Source: Clarireedia homoeocarpa
Taxonomy: Eukaryota; Ascomycota; Leotiomycetes; Helotiales; Rutstroemiaceae
Assembly: GCA_001465935.1 (NCBI GenBank)
Contig: LNKV01000037.1
Span: 124,001 to 188,000, forward strand
Direction: 5' to 3'
Length of the DNA: 64,000 nucleotides
Shown: positions 32,971 to 45,645 of the stretch, one piece after another
Position numbering within the stretch: the first letter of the stretch is position 1
Layout: the number at the start of each line of letters is the position of its first letter
Position numbers and translations under genes: made by a program
The notes under the pieces: generated by a model
What the model saw: the letters and a program-made list of their open reading frames with translations, nothing else
The model's database searches: none
Told to the model about the DNA's origin: nothing

Positions 32971-33763
32971 TGATCGAAAAAACCTACGGCTTGACTGCCC
33001 TTCCTAGTGTACCTTAGCGGTCATCAACATAAGCTTTTGCTTACTCTTTCGTGCTTGCACGGCTCTGCACAGCGGTTGACTAGATACCAAGTAGATATTT
33101 TAGTCGAATGATGAAATCATGCAAATAACCTCGAATCCCTCATCGGCCTCAATTGAACATTGCGAGATTGGCAGCGCGTGAAAATGATGAGAATTCAGGG
33201 TTATGCATTGAGGAGTAGCCGCTGAAGCGCTGGATTGTGGGCCATTCCGTAGCTGCTTTGCCAAACAAAGCAGGCTGGCGGTTGCGATTGAGCTTGCCAT
33301 CGAGGCTACAAGTGGCCGTTTGCAGTAAACGTGGACAGTTAATCGTACTGGAGATGGCCCAACAATAGGAATTAACAGGACAGAAGTATTATCATAAGAT
33401 TTTGCTTTGAAGACCCAAAAGATTTTATCCTCCAGGTGTTGAGGAGTAAAGTCTTTCAATCCATAGAAGCACCTACCTAAACAGGCTGAAGAGGTGGATT
33501 CGAAGAACGCCACACAGGAGCGTGAGTGAGCGAGATCTAAACTCGGACCTGAAACGCCTCATAGCCACCTAGTCAGTTACCTAGCCTTGCTCACCCACCA
33601 TTACCATTGTTTCCAAAAGACACGCAACCTTCAAAGCTTCTTGTTGTTCAAACAATTTCTATTCATCCCATTCACTGAAAGATCGCATTCCACTCATCAA
33701 GTGCTTGATTGTTGATGCTAATCGAACCTTCATGCGCTGCGATATCATAACCAACCTGCGAAG
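32971..33763. other. Spacer and vps10 promoter
   Basis: 793 bp between two plus-strand genes. The antisense ORF at 33100-33513 has no domain and is not credible. Pyrimidine-rich sequence at about 33640-33700 (CAATTTCTATTCATCCCATTC) fits the vps10 leader. Confidence 0.5.
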
Positions 33764-36700
33764 ATGAGGTTCGGGAGCTATCAGACAGGATGGCGGAGCC
33801 TCCTGTTATCAACACTCCTATATACTGGCGCACGCGGAAAGAAAGATGCGCCAGGGGTACATACTACGAAGATACCGCATGTAGCTCAGAATCTAGTATA
33901 TTTCGAGGACTCAGATGTGGTTATGTACGAGGATAAAGTAGACAGAGTCGTATGGAGGTCTGAGGATGCCGGAGAATCATGGAAAAAGGTCAATGCAGCC
34001 GCCGAGGGCAAGTTGTTGGAACTTGTGATGCATAAATACGACCCGAAACGAGCCTATATCATTACATCGGAGAGCACTCATTGGGCGACAAAGGATAGAG
34101 GAGCAACTTGGGAGGAGTTCTTTACGGATGCACAAGCTAGTGCATTCCGGCAGCCGACGATGGAATTCCATGCTAGTGACCCTGATAGGATTATATTTAA
34201 TGCAATGGACTGTACCGGAATATTCTGCGAGGAATTGGTAGGTTCTTCCGGATGGGAAGATTTTTAAGACGGCCGTTTGCTGACTTCTTGCCAACAGGCA
34301 ATGTACACAACCAACGGCTTTTACGAAAAGACTCAATTCTTGCGCTCTGATACCGCGGGTTGCTCCTGGGCAAAGTCATCAAAGCTTTTTACAACTGGCC
34401 AAGAAGATCTGGATAAAGATAGGGTTCTTTGTGTGGTTAAGGGCAGGTTCTCTCCCTGGAGGAAGGACTATCGACTTCTCATCTCAGACGATTTCTTTAC
34501 CTCTAATGGCGACGATATACAAGAGTTTGAGCCTGAACTCGAACCTGGCCGGACTGTTCAAGGAATTGTTAACTTTAAAGTGTCCAACAAGCACCTCATT
34601 ACGGCCGCAACCGCTGAAGGCACCGATGAAATGGCATTGTACGTTACAGACGACACCATTAAGTGGCATAGAGCGGAGTTTCCACATGATCACAAGCTGC
34701 TAGAGGAAGCATACACCATTTTGGAAGGAACAAATTACAGTATTCAAATTGATGTAATGAATACACGACCCTCCAACCCAATGGGAGTTCTCTTCACCAG
34801 TAACTCGAACGGAACCTACTTCACTCGTAACATTGAACACACGAATAGAGACAGAGACGGAATTGTCGACTTCGAAAAGGTGACTGGTATTCAGGGGATT
34901 GTCATTGTCAACGTTGTTGACAACTGGAAGGATGTGGAGAAGAAACCATCCATCGCGAAACAGACGAAATCCAAGATCAGTTTTGATGATGGTCGAACTT
35001 GGCAGTCTCTGCAAGTTAAAAAGAATGAACTCCATCTTCACTCTGTCACGGAAATGACCAATTTCGGCCGGGTATTCTCTAGCTACGCTCCTGGTCTTGT
35101 TATGGGCAACGGCAATACCGGAGACTATTTAGAACCTTATGACAAAGCAAACCTCTACGTCTCTGATGATGCAGGAGTTACATGGCACAAGGCTCTTGAT
35201 GGTCCGCACAAGTATGAATTTGGTGATCAAGGATCCATTCTTGTAGCTGTCCACGAGGGTCCTACTGAGGAGGTCAAATACTCGTTGAATCACGGAAAGG
35301 ACTGGGCGTCAGTCAAGCTAGAGAAGAAGATCCGCCCACTGGAATTAGTCACCACACAAGACTCCACTAGTCTCAAGTTCCTCATGTTGGCAGAGAGTGA
35401 ATCCGAAAAAGAAAAGGTGGAAATTTATACAGTTGCACTTGATTTCGACGAGATGCATGAACGAAAATGCAAAGATTCAGACATGGAAGAATGGCATGCA
35501 AGGGTTGATGAAGATGGCAAGCCCACTTGTCTCATGGGCCATACGCAATCGTATATGCGTCGTAAGGCAGATGCAGAGTGTTTTATCAAGAAGGAATTTG
35601 AGGACCCTGTCGTCAAAACCAAAAATTGTAAATGTACGGACGCTGATTTCGAGTGTGATTACAACTTCGTCCGAAGCGACGACGGAAAGGACTGCGTTCA
35701 AAAAGGCGCTTTGGTCGTACCTCCAGATGCTTGCAAGGCTTTCGGTCCTGATGATACCTTCTTAGGATCCTCTGGGTGGCGTTTGATTCCAGGAAACACT
35801 TGTGAACGGGTTGGAGGTGAACAGAAGGACGATCCTATCAAACGCAAGTGTTCAACTGCTGTCGGTGCACCAGCATCTGGGAAAGGCAACTCAACTGAAA
35901 CAAGTTTCCGAGGTGGTCAGTTTGTTGACAAATATTACCGTGAGCGAACAGGTAGCAGCATAGGAACGGATGAAACGGTCGTTTTTCAAAGTGACAAAGG
36001 AGAGATCTGGCTTTCTCATGATCATGGAAAGAAGTGGAAACAACTCTTGAAGGATGAGAAGATTATGCGAATTTACCCTCATGAGTACTTCAATGATGTT
36101 GTCTTCTTCTTGACTGCAACGGAGACCGTGTTCTACTCTGTCGATCGTGGCGAGAACATCAGAAAATTCAAGGCTCCTCTACCACCAAGTCGTAGCAATG
36201 CAGCTATGAGTTTCCACCCTAAGAACAAGGATTGGATTATTTGGATAGGCGAGAAGTGTGAAGGTGCTGATGATTGCCATAGCGTCGCATCACTTACGCA
36301 AGATCGAGGTGACGAGTGGAAGACTCTCAAGCGATACGTCAAGAAGTGCGAATTCATCAAAGAAGCTCCTCCGCAACAACGAGAGGACAAACTGATCTAT
36401 TGCGAGGTCAGAGAAAAGGAAAACAACAATCCTGACAACAATCCTGATAACCCCTGGCAACTTATTTCAAGTACTGATTTCTTCGCGGAGACCCCGAAAG
36501 TCCATTTCAGCAACGTTGTCGACTTTGCAACGATGTCTGAGTTCATTGTTGTTGCCACAAAGGATGATGAACATCAGACTCTGAGAGTGAATACTAGTGT
36601 TGACGCTATTAACTTCGCCGCCGCCGAGTTCCCGTATGGGTTCAAGATTGACCACCAAAAAGCTTATACAGTTCTCGACAGCTCTACCCATTCGGTCTTC

Positions 36701-38388
36701 TTACATGTCACAGTCAACAACGAACCTGATCATGAGTATGGAGCAATTATCAAGAGCAATTCAAATGGTACCTCATACATTATGAGTCTGAACGCTGTAG
36801 CTAGGGATAGGTCTGGTTTTATCGATTTCGAGAAGTCAAATGGAATTGAGGGCGTTGCAATGGTAAATGTAGTTGCAAACGTCGATTCCAAGAACTTCAG
36901 AAAGGAGAAGAAAAAGCTCAAGACCATGATCACCCACAATGATGGTGCAGAATGGGATTACATCAAACCGCCGCCAGACGGTGCTGATGGAAAGAAGTTC
37001 GGATGCAGCGGCGCCTTGGATAAATGCTCGTTGAATATTCACGGATTTACAGAACGATCTGATAAATCTCACACTTTCTCGTCTTCAGCTGCAGTTGGAT
37101 TGATGTTGGGCGTCGGCAATGTTGGACAATACTTAACATCTAAAGATGACGCCGACACTTTCATGTCGTCTGATGGTGGGGTCAACTGGAAGTTCGTCAA
37201 GAAAGGTAGCTACATGTGGAGGTTTGGTGACCAAGGATCCATTCTAGTCATCGTCAAGGAAGATGCGGAAACAAACATCGTTTACTATTCGCTCAACGAA
37301 GGAGATACCTGGATCGAATACAAGTTCTCCGATGCGCAGATGAAAGTCAAAGATCTCACGACTGTCCCAAGCAACAACGCCAGAAATTTCCTTCTTTGGG
37401 GATCTATTGATGGAAAGCTTACAACTGTCAATCTTGACTTCTCTGGTTTGACAGACAGACAATGCAAACTTGATGAAAACGATGTTGAAGGTGGCGACTA
37501 TTATCTTTGGACACCCAAGCATCCTAAGCAAGATGACGACTGCCTCTTCGGACATGTCTCCCAATACCATCGAAAGAAGACCGATTCTGATTGTTACAAT
37601 GGCCGCATGATCCCTTCCCTGCACGATATTGCTAAGAACTGCACCTGTACCAGACGGGACTTTGAATGGTGAGTCATATGTATACAATATCACAAACTAC
37701 TCTATGCTAACATCTCAATAGCGACCTAAACTACGAGCGCCAATCTGATGGATCCTGTGTTCTGGTTAAGGGATATTCACCCCCAGATCATTCATTGGTG
37801 TGCAAAAATCCTGAAGCCGTGGAATGGTTCGAGCCGACAGGCTACAGGCGTATTCCAATCACAACATGTCAAGGAGGTAAAGAATTTGATGTCAGCACTG
37901 CGCACCCATGCTCTGGGCACGAAGATGAGTTCAATAAGAAACATTCCACTTCGGGCTGGGCAATTTTCTTTGCTATTATCATTCCATTTGCCGCGGCTGG
38001 TGGAATAGGATATTGGGTATGGCGCAACTGGACTGGAAAGTTCGGTCAGATTAGATTGGGTGAACAATGTATGTCAACGCTCTCACTTCCAGTACAGTCT
38101 TTCTTTGAAGATTTACTAACTATATACCCAATAGCTTCCTTCAACGACGAGGCTCCATACATTAAGTATCCGGTCATGTTCGTCGCAGGCACTGTGGCAG
38201 TCGCCCAAGCCATTCCTCTCCTTGTGTCTTCACTCTGGCGTTCTGCCTCGAGTGCTTTAGGTCGCGGCTCGCCGTCAAGTCGCAGATTTACCACAAGAGA
38301 TAGTTTCGCAAGAGGTAGAGGCGACTATGCAGTGGTGGATGAGGATGAGGGGGAACTTCTGGGAGAAGACAGTGATGAAGATGTTTGA
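33764..38388 (+). CDS. vps10: Vacuolar protein sorting receptor Vps10 (sortilin family)
   Basis: Exons 33764-34237, 34298-37668, 37722-38068 and 38135-38388 give 1481 residues. Vps10 carries carboxypeptidase Y and other hydrolases from the late Golgi to endosomes and is returned by retromer. An N-terminal signal peptide is followed by two VPS10 domains in tandem, each with BNR-like turns (SEDAGESW, SDDAGVTW, SHDHGKKW, SSDGGVNW) and a cysteine-rich 10CC tail (TCLMGHTQSYMRRK; CLFGHVSQYHRKK). A transmembrane segment lies at about 1360-1382. After a short linker with EQSSFNDEAPYIKYP comes a second hydrophobic segment (VMFVAGTVAVAQAIPLLVSS), then an acidic end (VVDEDEGELLGEDSDED). Yeast Vps10 has one membrane span, so the topology of the tail is open. 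Confidence 0.96.
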
Positions 38389-39115
38389 ATCACTTGATAC
38401 GTACGGGTATGGTGTCTTCTCTGTTTCTTTCAGTGGGTCGTTGGGGGCGGATGTATAGTTATTGATATGAATAGGCTCGGATAGGCATTTTGATAGGGGC
38501 TGGTGCGCGTTCGGATTTGGGGTTTGGATGATGGAGATGGTGATTGGGAGGAAAAGTGACTGGAGCATCATTATGGAAAAAGAATAGCACAGACTGTATA
38601 TTATGGACATGATTGTATTCTTTACGTATGGATAATTATAGATGGTTTTTACGAATACTATCACGGTATCAACGATTATTCTGGACATCTAGAGGCCATA
38701 CCGGCAGAGCTCAGGCTGTGGTCAAAGTTATAGTTGGTAATCAAATTCCCTTATCAGTCAGTCAGTGCCTTACCTTCCTCCCTTATCATCCCCCGCAGCC
38801 GAGGAGAAAGCTTCATCCACACAAAAAGCTCTCCACACCCAAAACACAATCTTCGAGAAGTGTTGTCCCACAGCCAAAAGATCGCCTCCTGCACCTCGAA
38901 TTAGTCAGGGAATATGGTTTGTATATCTCCGATCTGTTTGATATGTAGTGAGGTATATGTCGTTCGTTATCTCATGTGTTGTTTGCACTAGTTGTTGTTC
39001 CAAGTACGAGAAAAGGCCTTTCTTTTTCAACATAGCTGTTGAGGGGTAAGTTAGATCGAAAAGGTGATTATTGAGGATAGTAGAAGACTTTCAATTGCTG
39101 TCCTATACTTTGATA
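38389..39115. other. Spacer between vps10 and the SDR gene
   Basis: 727 bp. The left part is AT-rich vps10 3' sequence. A short plus-strand frame at 38613-38948 has no protein character. The right part should contain the SDR promoter. Nothing else is recognisable. Confidence 0.5.
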
Positions 39116-40363
39116 ATGGCAGATGTCGATACAGAGCACTTTAGTCCGTATCGTGCGGACGGAAAGCTGGTGAGTGTTGCTGGGGAATTGCTTGTTCGCG
39201 CAGCGCCAATTGAACACTGATGGTGGCATAGTATGGATTTGTTTGCGTGGTGACGGGGTCGCAGCAACCTGTTGGACAGGCGATTATTCAGGAGTTAGCT
39301 GGTGTGTATTTCATTTATTTTCCTAGTTGTGAAACTCTGTTCTGCCATACCTGTATCATGAGCATGATTGTATTCTGATTTCATGAACCTGCCCAACTCT
39401 TAACCTGCACCAAAAGGCTAATCATCTATTCCTCTCGCCAGCACACGGAGCAGCTTGCATTTACGCCTGCGACGCGGACCCCGCCTATGACTATGAGCCC
39501 CTCCTCGCCATCCTCTCCCGCAACTCCCCCAACACGAAACTAATCCCCTATCCCTTCCCCATCGCTGCCGAAGACGCAACTCTCGCCCTCATCGACGACA
39601 TCCTCAATGCCTTCGGCCGTCTAGACATATGGGTATGCTCATCCGGACTCCTTGGCCCTGCGGCGATCGAAGCTACCAAGCCGTCGGATCTGCAAAAATG
39701 CTTCGAGGCAAATAGCATGGCGCCGTTCTTCGCGCTCAAATACGCACCTCCGGCTATGGCCAAGCTGACGAAGAAACAAGCGTATCCGAATGCGGCACCT
39801 AAGGATCAGAAATATGGAAGCATCATTGTTGTGAGTAGTTTGGCGTCGACGTATGGAGGCTGTTGGGGAACTTGCTATACGATGAGTTCTCATGCTGCGT
39901 TGGGAGTTGTAAGGGCGGGTGTTGCAGTTTTGAAAGGTTGGTTGGATTTGTGGACTCTAAGCTAAGAGTTTTAATGCTGATATATTACGATTTTTAGGGA
40001 CGGGAGTAAGGATCAACTGTATTTCACCGGGGCAAATCGATGTCGGTGTTGATCTTCAGAACTTCGACATGCGTGGAATGACAGCACAATTCCCACCAGC
40101 ATCATTACAGAGCAAAGAAGTATGTTATTTCTATCTCTCTTAGCAACCTCTGTTCTCACTTTAGTACCCAACTCCTTACTGATATTTGGTTTCTATCGCA
40201 GACACAAAAGACATCAATCGGACTTGAACGTTCGGGTTTGCCTATGGAAGTAGGCCGCGTTGCAGGCTTTTTGGCTAGTGGCTTCAGCAGTTATATAACG
40301 GGTGCAAATTTGGTGGTTGATGGCGGTGCGTCAGTGATGAATCCCTTAACTGTGCCGATTTAG
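39116..40363 (+). CDS. Short-chain dehydrogenase/reductase-like protein with altered active site
   Basis: Five exons (39116-39169, 39232-39301, 39442-39936, 39998-40119, 40202-40363) give 300 residues. The Rossmann start is VTGSQQPVGQ (T26, G27, G33), with the middle Gly of TGxxxGxG replaced by Pro. The NNAG motif is replaced by CSSGL. The Ser of the catalytic triad is in VVSSLAS and the Tyr is Y187. The usual YxxxK is YTMSS: the position of the catalytic lysine (191) is Ser, read directly from TCT. The C-terminus is typical (RINCISPGQIDV; GFLASGFSSYITGANLVVDGG). Classical SDRs need this Lys to bind nicotinamide ribose and lower the Tyr pKa, so activity may be lost or changed. The substrate is unknown. 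No neighbouring pathway genes are seen. Confidence 0.88.
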
Positions 40364-41333
40364 CTGGATGGATTTTTAGTATAAAGTGTCTCTTTTCAAG
40401 GCTTAATCTTCTACGGGATACTAAAACGATTAGATCTAGTTGTGTCGCAGTCTTGTATTTGAATATCTTTATGAAATCATAATAAACGCTAGGAAATACC
40501 TCCCCCAATGTCTCTTGACAATTCAAGGAGCTATTGTTACAAAATATGTCCCTAGTCTGTTCGCTCATACTGGTAAGTAGGATTCATATGAACCATCCTT
40601 GAGGATGCGGAATCTTCTTACCCACTGCCTCTGCACTTGAGTCTACAAGGTTGTATCTAAGCTGTCCCTTAGTCCGATGGTTTGGATACCGATATTCTCC
40701 TGGAGTATAAAGATACCAAGGTGCTTGATTTCCCAACTACTTCCAGGGTACTCAATTCCACGTTGCATATCTAGCGGCGGGAGTGGTGTTTCATCGCCTA
40801 TTGGGGTAGTGCAAGCTTGTCTTTTCGTGCATGCTGCCAGTGGAAAGCTATCTTGGAAGATGGACAAGTACTGGCTTATCCTCTGGAGTGTCCTGGTAAG
40901 GTGGTTTCATATAAACATATCCTTTTAATCATGTGTTGGTATAGCCTCCGGGTATATAGCCTGATCACAAATGAGGGGATATATAGAGCTTTTGACGTGT
41001 AAGACACCTCATGCCAAGGTACCTCTCCTACGTAAACAAGTAAAGGATGATGTCTGAATCCTCTTTGGGCTCCCATGGATAGGATTGGAGAAGGGAACAG
41101 GAAGATATATAATAGGCGTGTGATGGTTAAGATTCCTGGACGTCTATTCACATTGGGATGCAAGAGTTGTTTCGTAAATAGTCGTATATTCATGGCATAT
41201 CTCCTATGTGGTCCAAAATTTTGATTTCGAGGTCCAACCGCTCTGCTGGGATGCTGCGTGTTTGCGCGTCCCTTTGACTTGGTGGTCAGCAGTGTTCCTG
41301 CTGCGTGTTGCATTTACGAAAAAGAGGGGTGGT
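40364..41333. other. Convergent 3' spacer
   Basis: 970 bp between the converging SDR and cytidine deaminase genes. ORFs on both strands are short. The minus-strand ORFs overlapping 40876-41452 are read-through of deaminase sequence in a wrong frame. No gene is seen. Confidence 0.5.
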
Positions 41334-41992
41334 TCAAGGTAGGGCTTCCGGCCGTGGCAGGGCTTCGGGTCCAAATGATAATGGGAGTAACTATGCTGTA
41401 TTAGCGTGGTCTCTAAAGTGTACAGATCATCCCTCTCAGCAGTGTGAGACATACCATTTCTAATTTCATGACGATGAAGTCTCCGTTCTTATCAAACATG
41501 AAAATAGGTATGCTGAGGTCGCAGAACTCGCGTATGCTGTTGACGGTGCACAAATTAGCCCAGTGTGCAAAAGGGCACTCCTCTGAGGTGATACTCTGCA
41601 GGGCCTTTTCCGTTATGTGCGAGTAGTACTTACAATTGTCTGCACATTCCACAAGGACTTGCTGGAGGACTGATGTCGGTCGCAACAGCAACAGCCTTAA
41701 ATTTCTTATGACCCTCTGTGACAGCTTTGCCAAACGCTACTCGTTCCGCGCATGTACCAACTGGGTATGCAGCATTTTCGACGTTCGCACCATCGACGAA
41801 GGCTCCCTCATCTGTAAGGATCGTTGCGCCGACTCGGAATCTCGAATATGGGCAATAGGCGGTGGCTTTCGCAGCGACGCTTCGTGAATGTAGTGTGGAG
41901 AACTGTTCGGTGCTGATGCTGAAGGTTTTGCAGGCCGATTCAACTTCAGAAGGATTGCTGGAGTGCATCAGCGGAGGCTGAGTTGAAGTCAT
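41334..41992 (-). CDS. cdd1: Cytidine deaminase (pyrimidine salvage)
   Basis: Exons on the minus strand are 41992-41634, 41536-41455 and 41390-41334, giving 165 residues, a normal size for the tetrameric enzyme. It converts cytidine and deoxycytidine to uridine and deoxyuridine in the cytosol. The zinc site is complete: C81 and the catalytic E83 in TCAERVAFGKA, then C114 and C117 in PCGMCRQF. Upstream, YCPYSRFRVGATI and NVENAAYPVG are family signatures. The last exon supplies LLPLSFGPEAL, the usual C-terminus. It fixes the acceptor at the second AG (GCATAG) rather than the nearer ACAG. Convergent with the SDR gene. Confidence 0.94.
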
Positions 41993-43781
41993 TGTTGGGG
42001 AGGTGTGTTATAGATGAATTCCAAGTTGTGAAGTGGTAATATAGCTATAGTAGAGTTGTTAGAGAGGGCTGCTAGAAATACAGCGCTATCTCTCTCCGCC
42101 CAATGAAGTTCATTCTCTCTGCCATACGAGTAATTCAGTTGTGTTGTCCTTCACAACATACCGTCTTTTGATACTCACCATCTAATTACGAGCAATCTGC
42201 CAACCCCACAGATTATTTCTTTCTTCCCCCCTCCAATCTATATCTTATCATCCGATAACGTTAGGCTTTGAATTTGATCCGAAAATATTAGGATACAACT
42301 CCTTCTACGAAGTAAAAGCTTCGAGACTCGCCCCGACCTGCCCCGACCTGCGGGCAAGCCTTCTGGATTGAAGTCTGCCGGCACCTAGATCCACTCCACG
42401 TGGTCTGAAACGGTCGTGTATCTCTTACTTTACCCTTCATCTTGGTCTTCCGGTCTGGTGAATGGATTTCTTTATGAAATACTTTACTGGTGCTATCCAC
42501 GCCTTCGCCGAAGGCCCTGTTCGATTCTAGCATGTGTGGCTTTGGATGAGGATTGTACAATATTGCCACAGCTCAAGCTAGCAAGTGCTATTCTGTGCGG
42601 CGAATGACCTGCAATTTTTTAGATTTTGTTTTCGGGGAGGCGGCTATACGTCGTCCTCGCTTTGTTAACACATGTCAAAATATGCGTTTCACTGTGAAGC
42701 ACATCATCTATTACCTCACTTTCTTGACATCGTGGATATATAGCTGCTGTGTCTATCTACTTACAGTAGCTGCGAACAGTGATTTCACGAGATTGGCCTG
42801 GTCAGGCCGTGCTTCAAACGCGCGCGTTGGCATTTCCTTCCCCTGACCCTCACAGCCGCATTCTTTTCCCATATCCGGAATCATGAGTCTACCACCTATG
42901 GTATCCCTATCTCGTCGTCGAGTGAAGGTAATTCCACTTACCAATACTTCTGGGATATGTGTCAGTGCTCTAGAGAGCTTGCAACTGATGGTTCTATTCG
43001 CTGCGGTCTGGTTTAGGTTTCCAAATCTGAATCACATGCCGCCACTTGACACTGAAAATGATTAGGTCTCCCTGGATCCTACTCTAAGTTTATCGCGATG
43101 AAAGACGTCAGACCTGAAGGGTGCTCTAGTTCTCTTAGTGGAGACAACGAGCACTCATTGGTCGAGTTGTTGACGTGAGCGCTTAAATAAGGCTGTGGTT
43201 CTATTCTTCGGTACCCTGGTCCACCACACCAAGGATACGCACAATCGATAGCAGTGTGTTGGAGTTGCCTGTCAGTCTAGTACACCTTATGCTCAAGTTG
43301 ACCTCATATCCCCACCCAAGTAACCATGCCCTCATAAAACTCACCTGTGTAGGATCTTGGACCATTGCTCTAGACCTCCAACTGACGAAGCATTGCCTAC
43401 ATATTCAGAGCCAACATCCGCTTCAGCTGTCTTCTGTCTGTTCTCCATAAGGTCGTTTCTGTAACTTGCTCGCGGCAATTCGTTCTGCGCCTCAATTGTC
43501 TAATTCGCTTCCGCATTTAGCATACGAAGAATCTCCTCTTTACCAACATCGTGTCTCGCATCAATATTTCGCCATCAAAGCCTCGATAGGCCAAGTTGGG
43601 TAACCTACTCCAGGTTGCTTGGTTTCTTATCTTTTAACGAACCCAGTACTACCCTTCCTTTTTCTTTCTCCTCTCTTCTTCATACAACAATATCTGAACC
43701 ATATACATTCGTGCATCATTGACTAGCTCTATAGTTATCACACAACCACATTAGTGGGAAGACAAAAGAATAGTGATAGTC
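41993..43781. other. Divergent spacer between cdd1 and the GPI-protein gene
   Basis: 1.8 kb holding two divergent promoters. A directly repeated ATTCGCCCCGACCTG-like word (CGCCCCGACCTGCCCCGACCTG) lies near 42330-42350. The region before the GPI gene (about 43630-43700) is pyrimidine-rich (CTTTTTCTTTCTCCTCTCTTC), as at a fungal promoter. No gene is recognisable. Confidence 0.5.
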
Positions 43782-44903
43782 ATGTCACCATCACCATTCC
43801 TCGGTCTTGGACTACTTATTTTTGGGCATCTGATCGTTTCAGTATCGGCTACCGGTTACGGTGAATACGCTGACGCAACTTCAACCATATCAATCACGGA
43901 CACAGCTACAATATTTTCATGTGCACCGACTGTAACAAATTGTCCGGAAAGATCTCATGGCGCGAACCAAACCTGGGCTGCTGCTTCTTCCACATCGACT
44001 TGGGCTTCAAGCCCCACAACATGGCATCCGTCGGTGACGTCAGGGAATACAGCAGCCTCAGAGATTGGAGCTAGTGTGAGCTCTTTAACTCCCCAAACTG
44101 TTACCGTCACTCAGACTGTAACCGGCGATTGTGGAGCGTCTAGCTCCCATGCGTGGTCGTCATCTCCAAGCTCGTCGTCAACAACTACATGGTGGCCTCC
44201 GGCATCGGAGACAGCAGGAGGTAGTTCCATCCCTGTTGCGACTCTTCCTATCTTATCTACGAGTACTGAAACTTTTACAGTTGGCTCAAGCACAGAATGG
44301 GGCCACGCCCCAACTACAACAGCCTCAGCAGGCTGGGATCATAGCGGCGGGAATGGATCCTCTAACGCCTCTACTAGCTGCTGGTCCTCAGCCACTAGAA
44401 CTCTATCAACCGTCCTAACTACAACACGTAGTTCCACGACATACACAACCACTTCAGCCTGGTCCACTGCTTACGCTAGTAGCACTGGAAAACCATGGGC
44501 ATCAGGTGGAGGATATGGTTATGGCACTGGATATGGCACAGGAACAGGATACGGATCTGGATATGCTGCTGGGACTGGATATGGCACTGGATACACTAGT
44601 GCCGCCAGCGCTATTGCCTCGGACTCACCATATGGCAATAGTACCGTTGTGATTCCTAGTTCAACATCATACTCGGATTCCGAGTCGCAGATGACAAGTA
44701 CAGCGAATACACACACAACGACGGGCATGTATGGTGGCTCATCAACAAGTCTTGTCACAATCAATCCTCCCACGGCGACAGGAACTGGTGCTTCTTCCAC
44801 TGGCCCTGGAGCGCAACAAACAGTCATCTCCGGCTCAGAGAGATTACGTATTCCTTTTATCTCATTTGGGGTTTTACTCCTGACCTACCCATTTCTTTTC
44901 TGA
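43782..44903 (+). CDS. Secreted Ser/Thr-rich, probably GPI-anchored cell-surface protein
   Basis: Single exon, 373 residues, from the ATG at 43782; the nine open bases upstream begin with GTG. A signal peptide (MSPSPFLGLGLLIFGHLIVSVSA) is followed by a body made largely of Ser, Thr, Ala and Gly, as in heavily O-mannosylated wall proteins. A few cysteines sit near the N-terminus (CAPTVTNC, about 48-55). A Gly-Tyr repeat block (GYGTGTGYGSGYAAGTGYGTGY, written here by its core unit GTGYG) covers about residues 246-268. The C-terminal 17 residues are hydrophobic (PFISFGVLLLTYPFLF) after a Ser/Gly-rich stretch, fitting a GPI attachment signal. It is likely a cell-wall or surface protein; no enzyme domain is seen. 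Confidence 0.82.
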   Translation: MSPSPFLGLGLLIFGHLIVSVSATGYGEYADATSTISITDTATIFSCAPTVTNCPERSHGANQTWAAASSTSTWASSPTTWHPSVTSGNTAASEIGASVSSLTPQTVTVTQTVTGDCGASSSHAWSSSPSSSSTTTWWPPASETAGGSSIPVATLPILSTSTETFTVGSSTEWGHAPTTTASAGWDHSGGNGSSNASTSCWSSATRTLSTVLTTTRSSTTYTTTSAWSTAYASSTGKPWASGGGYGYGTGYGTGTGYGSGYAAGTGYGTGYTSAASAIASDSPYGNSTVVIPSSTSYSDSESQMTSTANTHTTTGMYGGSSTSLVTINPPTATGTGASSTGPGAQQTVISGSERLRIPFISFGVLLLTYPFLF

Positions 44904-45645
44904 AATCCTGCCATTCTTTAATAATTCAAAATCCACTTTGCCACGGCGTTAGGGGGGCTCAATGAGCAACATGGATAGAAGGGAAAGGCATCAACATATC
45001 GGTTGGGTATATGGCGAACGTTAAAGCGACGGGGCTATACAATGTATTATATAGGATGGATTTGACAAGTAGTCGAATAAGGGCGATTTATCACACGCGT
45101 CTGCATTTTCAGGTGTTGTCCTAGGGAATAAATTTCGAGGGATTGATACCCATTGCAATTTTACCATTGATTGTATGTTATATAATGGAGCTGGATAATC
45201 CAGATGGAAATTTCGAAATAGAAATAAATTTTATTTAAATTCTTAATTCTAATGTACAATGAAGTTTAATCTGGTGTCTTTTCCTGACTACTCCAGGTTC
45301 TGGAAGGAGCTGAAAAAAGGCTAGAACCAACAATGGGGGCAGTGAACCAACATTGACCACACTCTCAACCTTACACAGCCAGCATTCGTTCCAGACAGTA
45401 TGTAGGCCACAAAAGGACAAAGGATAATAGGTGTTGGTAAGTAACGAGGTGATGTTGGACGTCTTACTCATACATCTTAGCTCAGATACAGCGGTCGTCG
45501 TGGTGGGGCGAAACGGGTCGTAAGATCCCTCTGGTAAAGTCAATCGGCGTGTCTCAGTCGCTTAGATCTTGCGAGAGCTCGCTCCTTCCTAGAGAATATT
45601 GGTAAAAAAAAAAAATCCTATGTCAGATCTATAGAAGTCATCAGG
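44904..45645. other. Intergenic, no gene seen
   Basis: AT-rich 3' region of the GPI-protein gene. The minus-strand ORF at 45235-45543 has no recognisable features and uneven composition. A 13-bp A-run lies at about 45604-45616. Confidence 0.45.

Noticed and set aside
20691..41992. A biosynthetic gene cluster containing the aminomutase, SDR and cytidine deaminase
   Set aside because: No PKS, NRPS, terpene cyclase, transporter or cluster regulator is present, and housekeeping genes such as vps10 lie between them.
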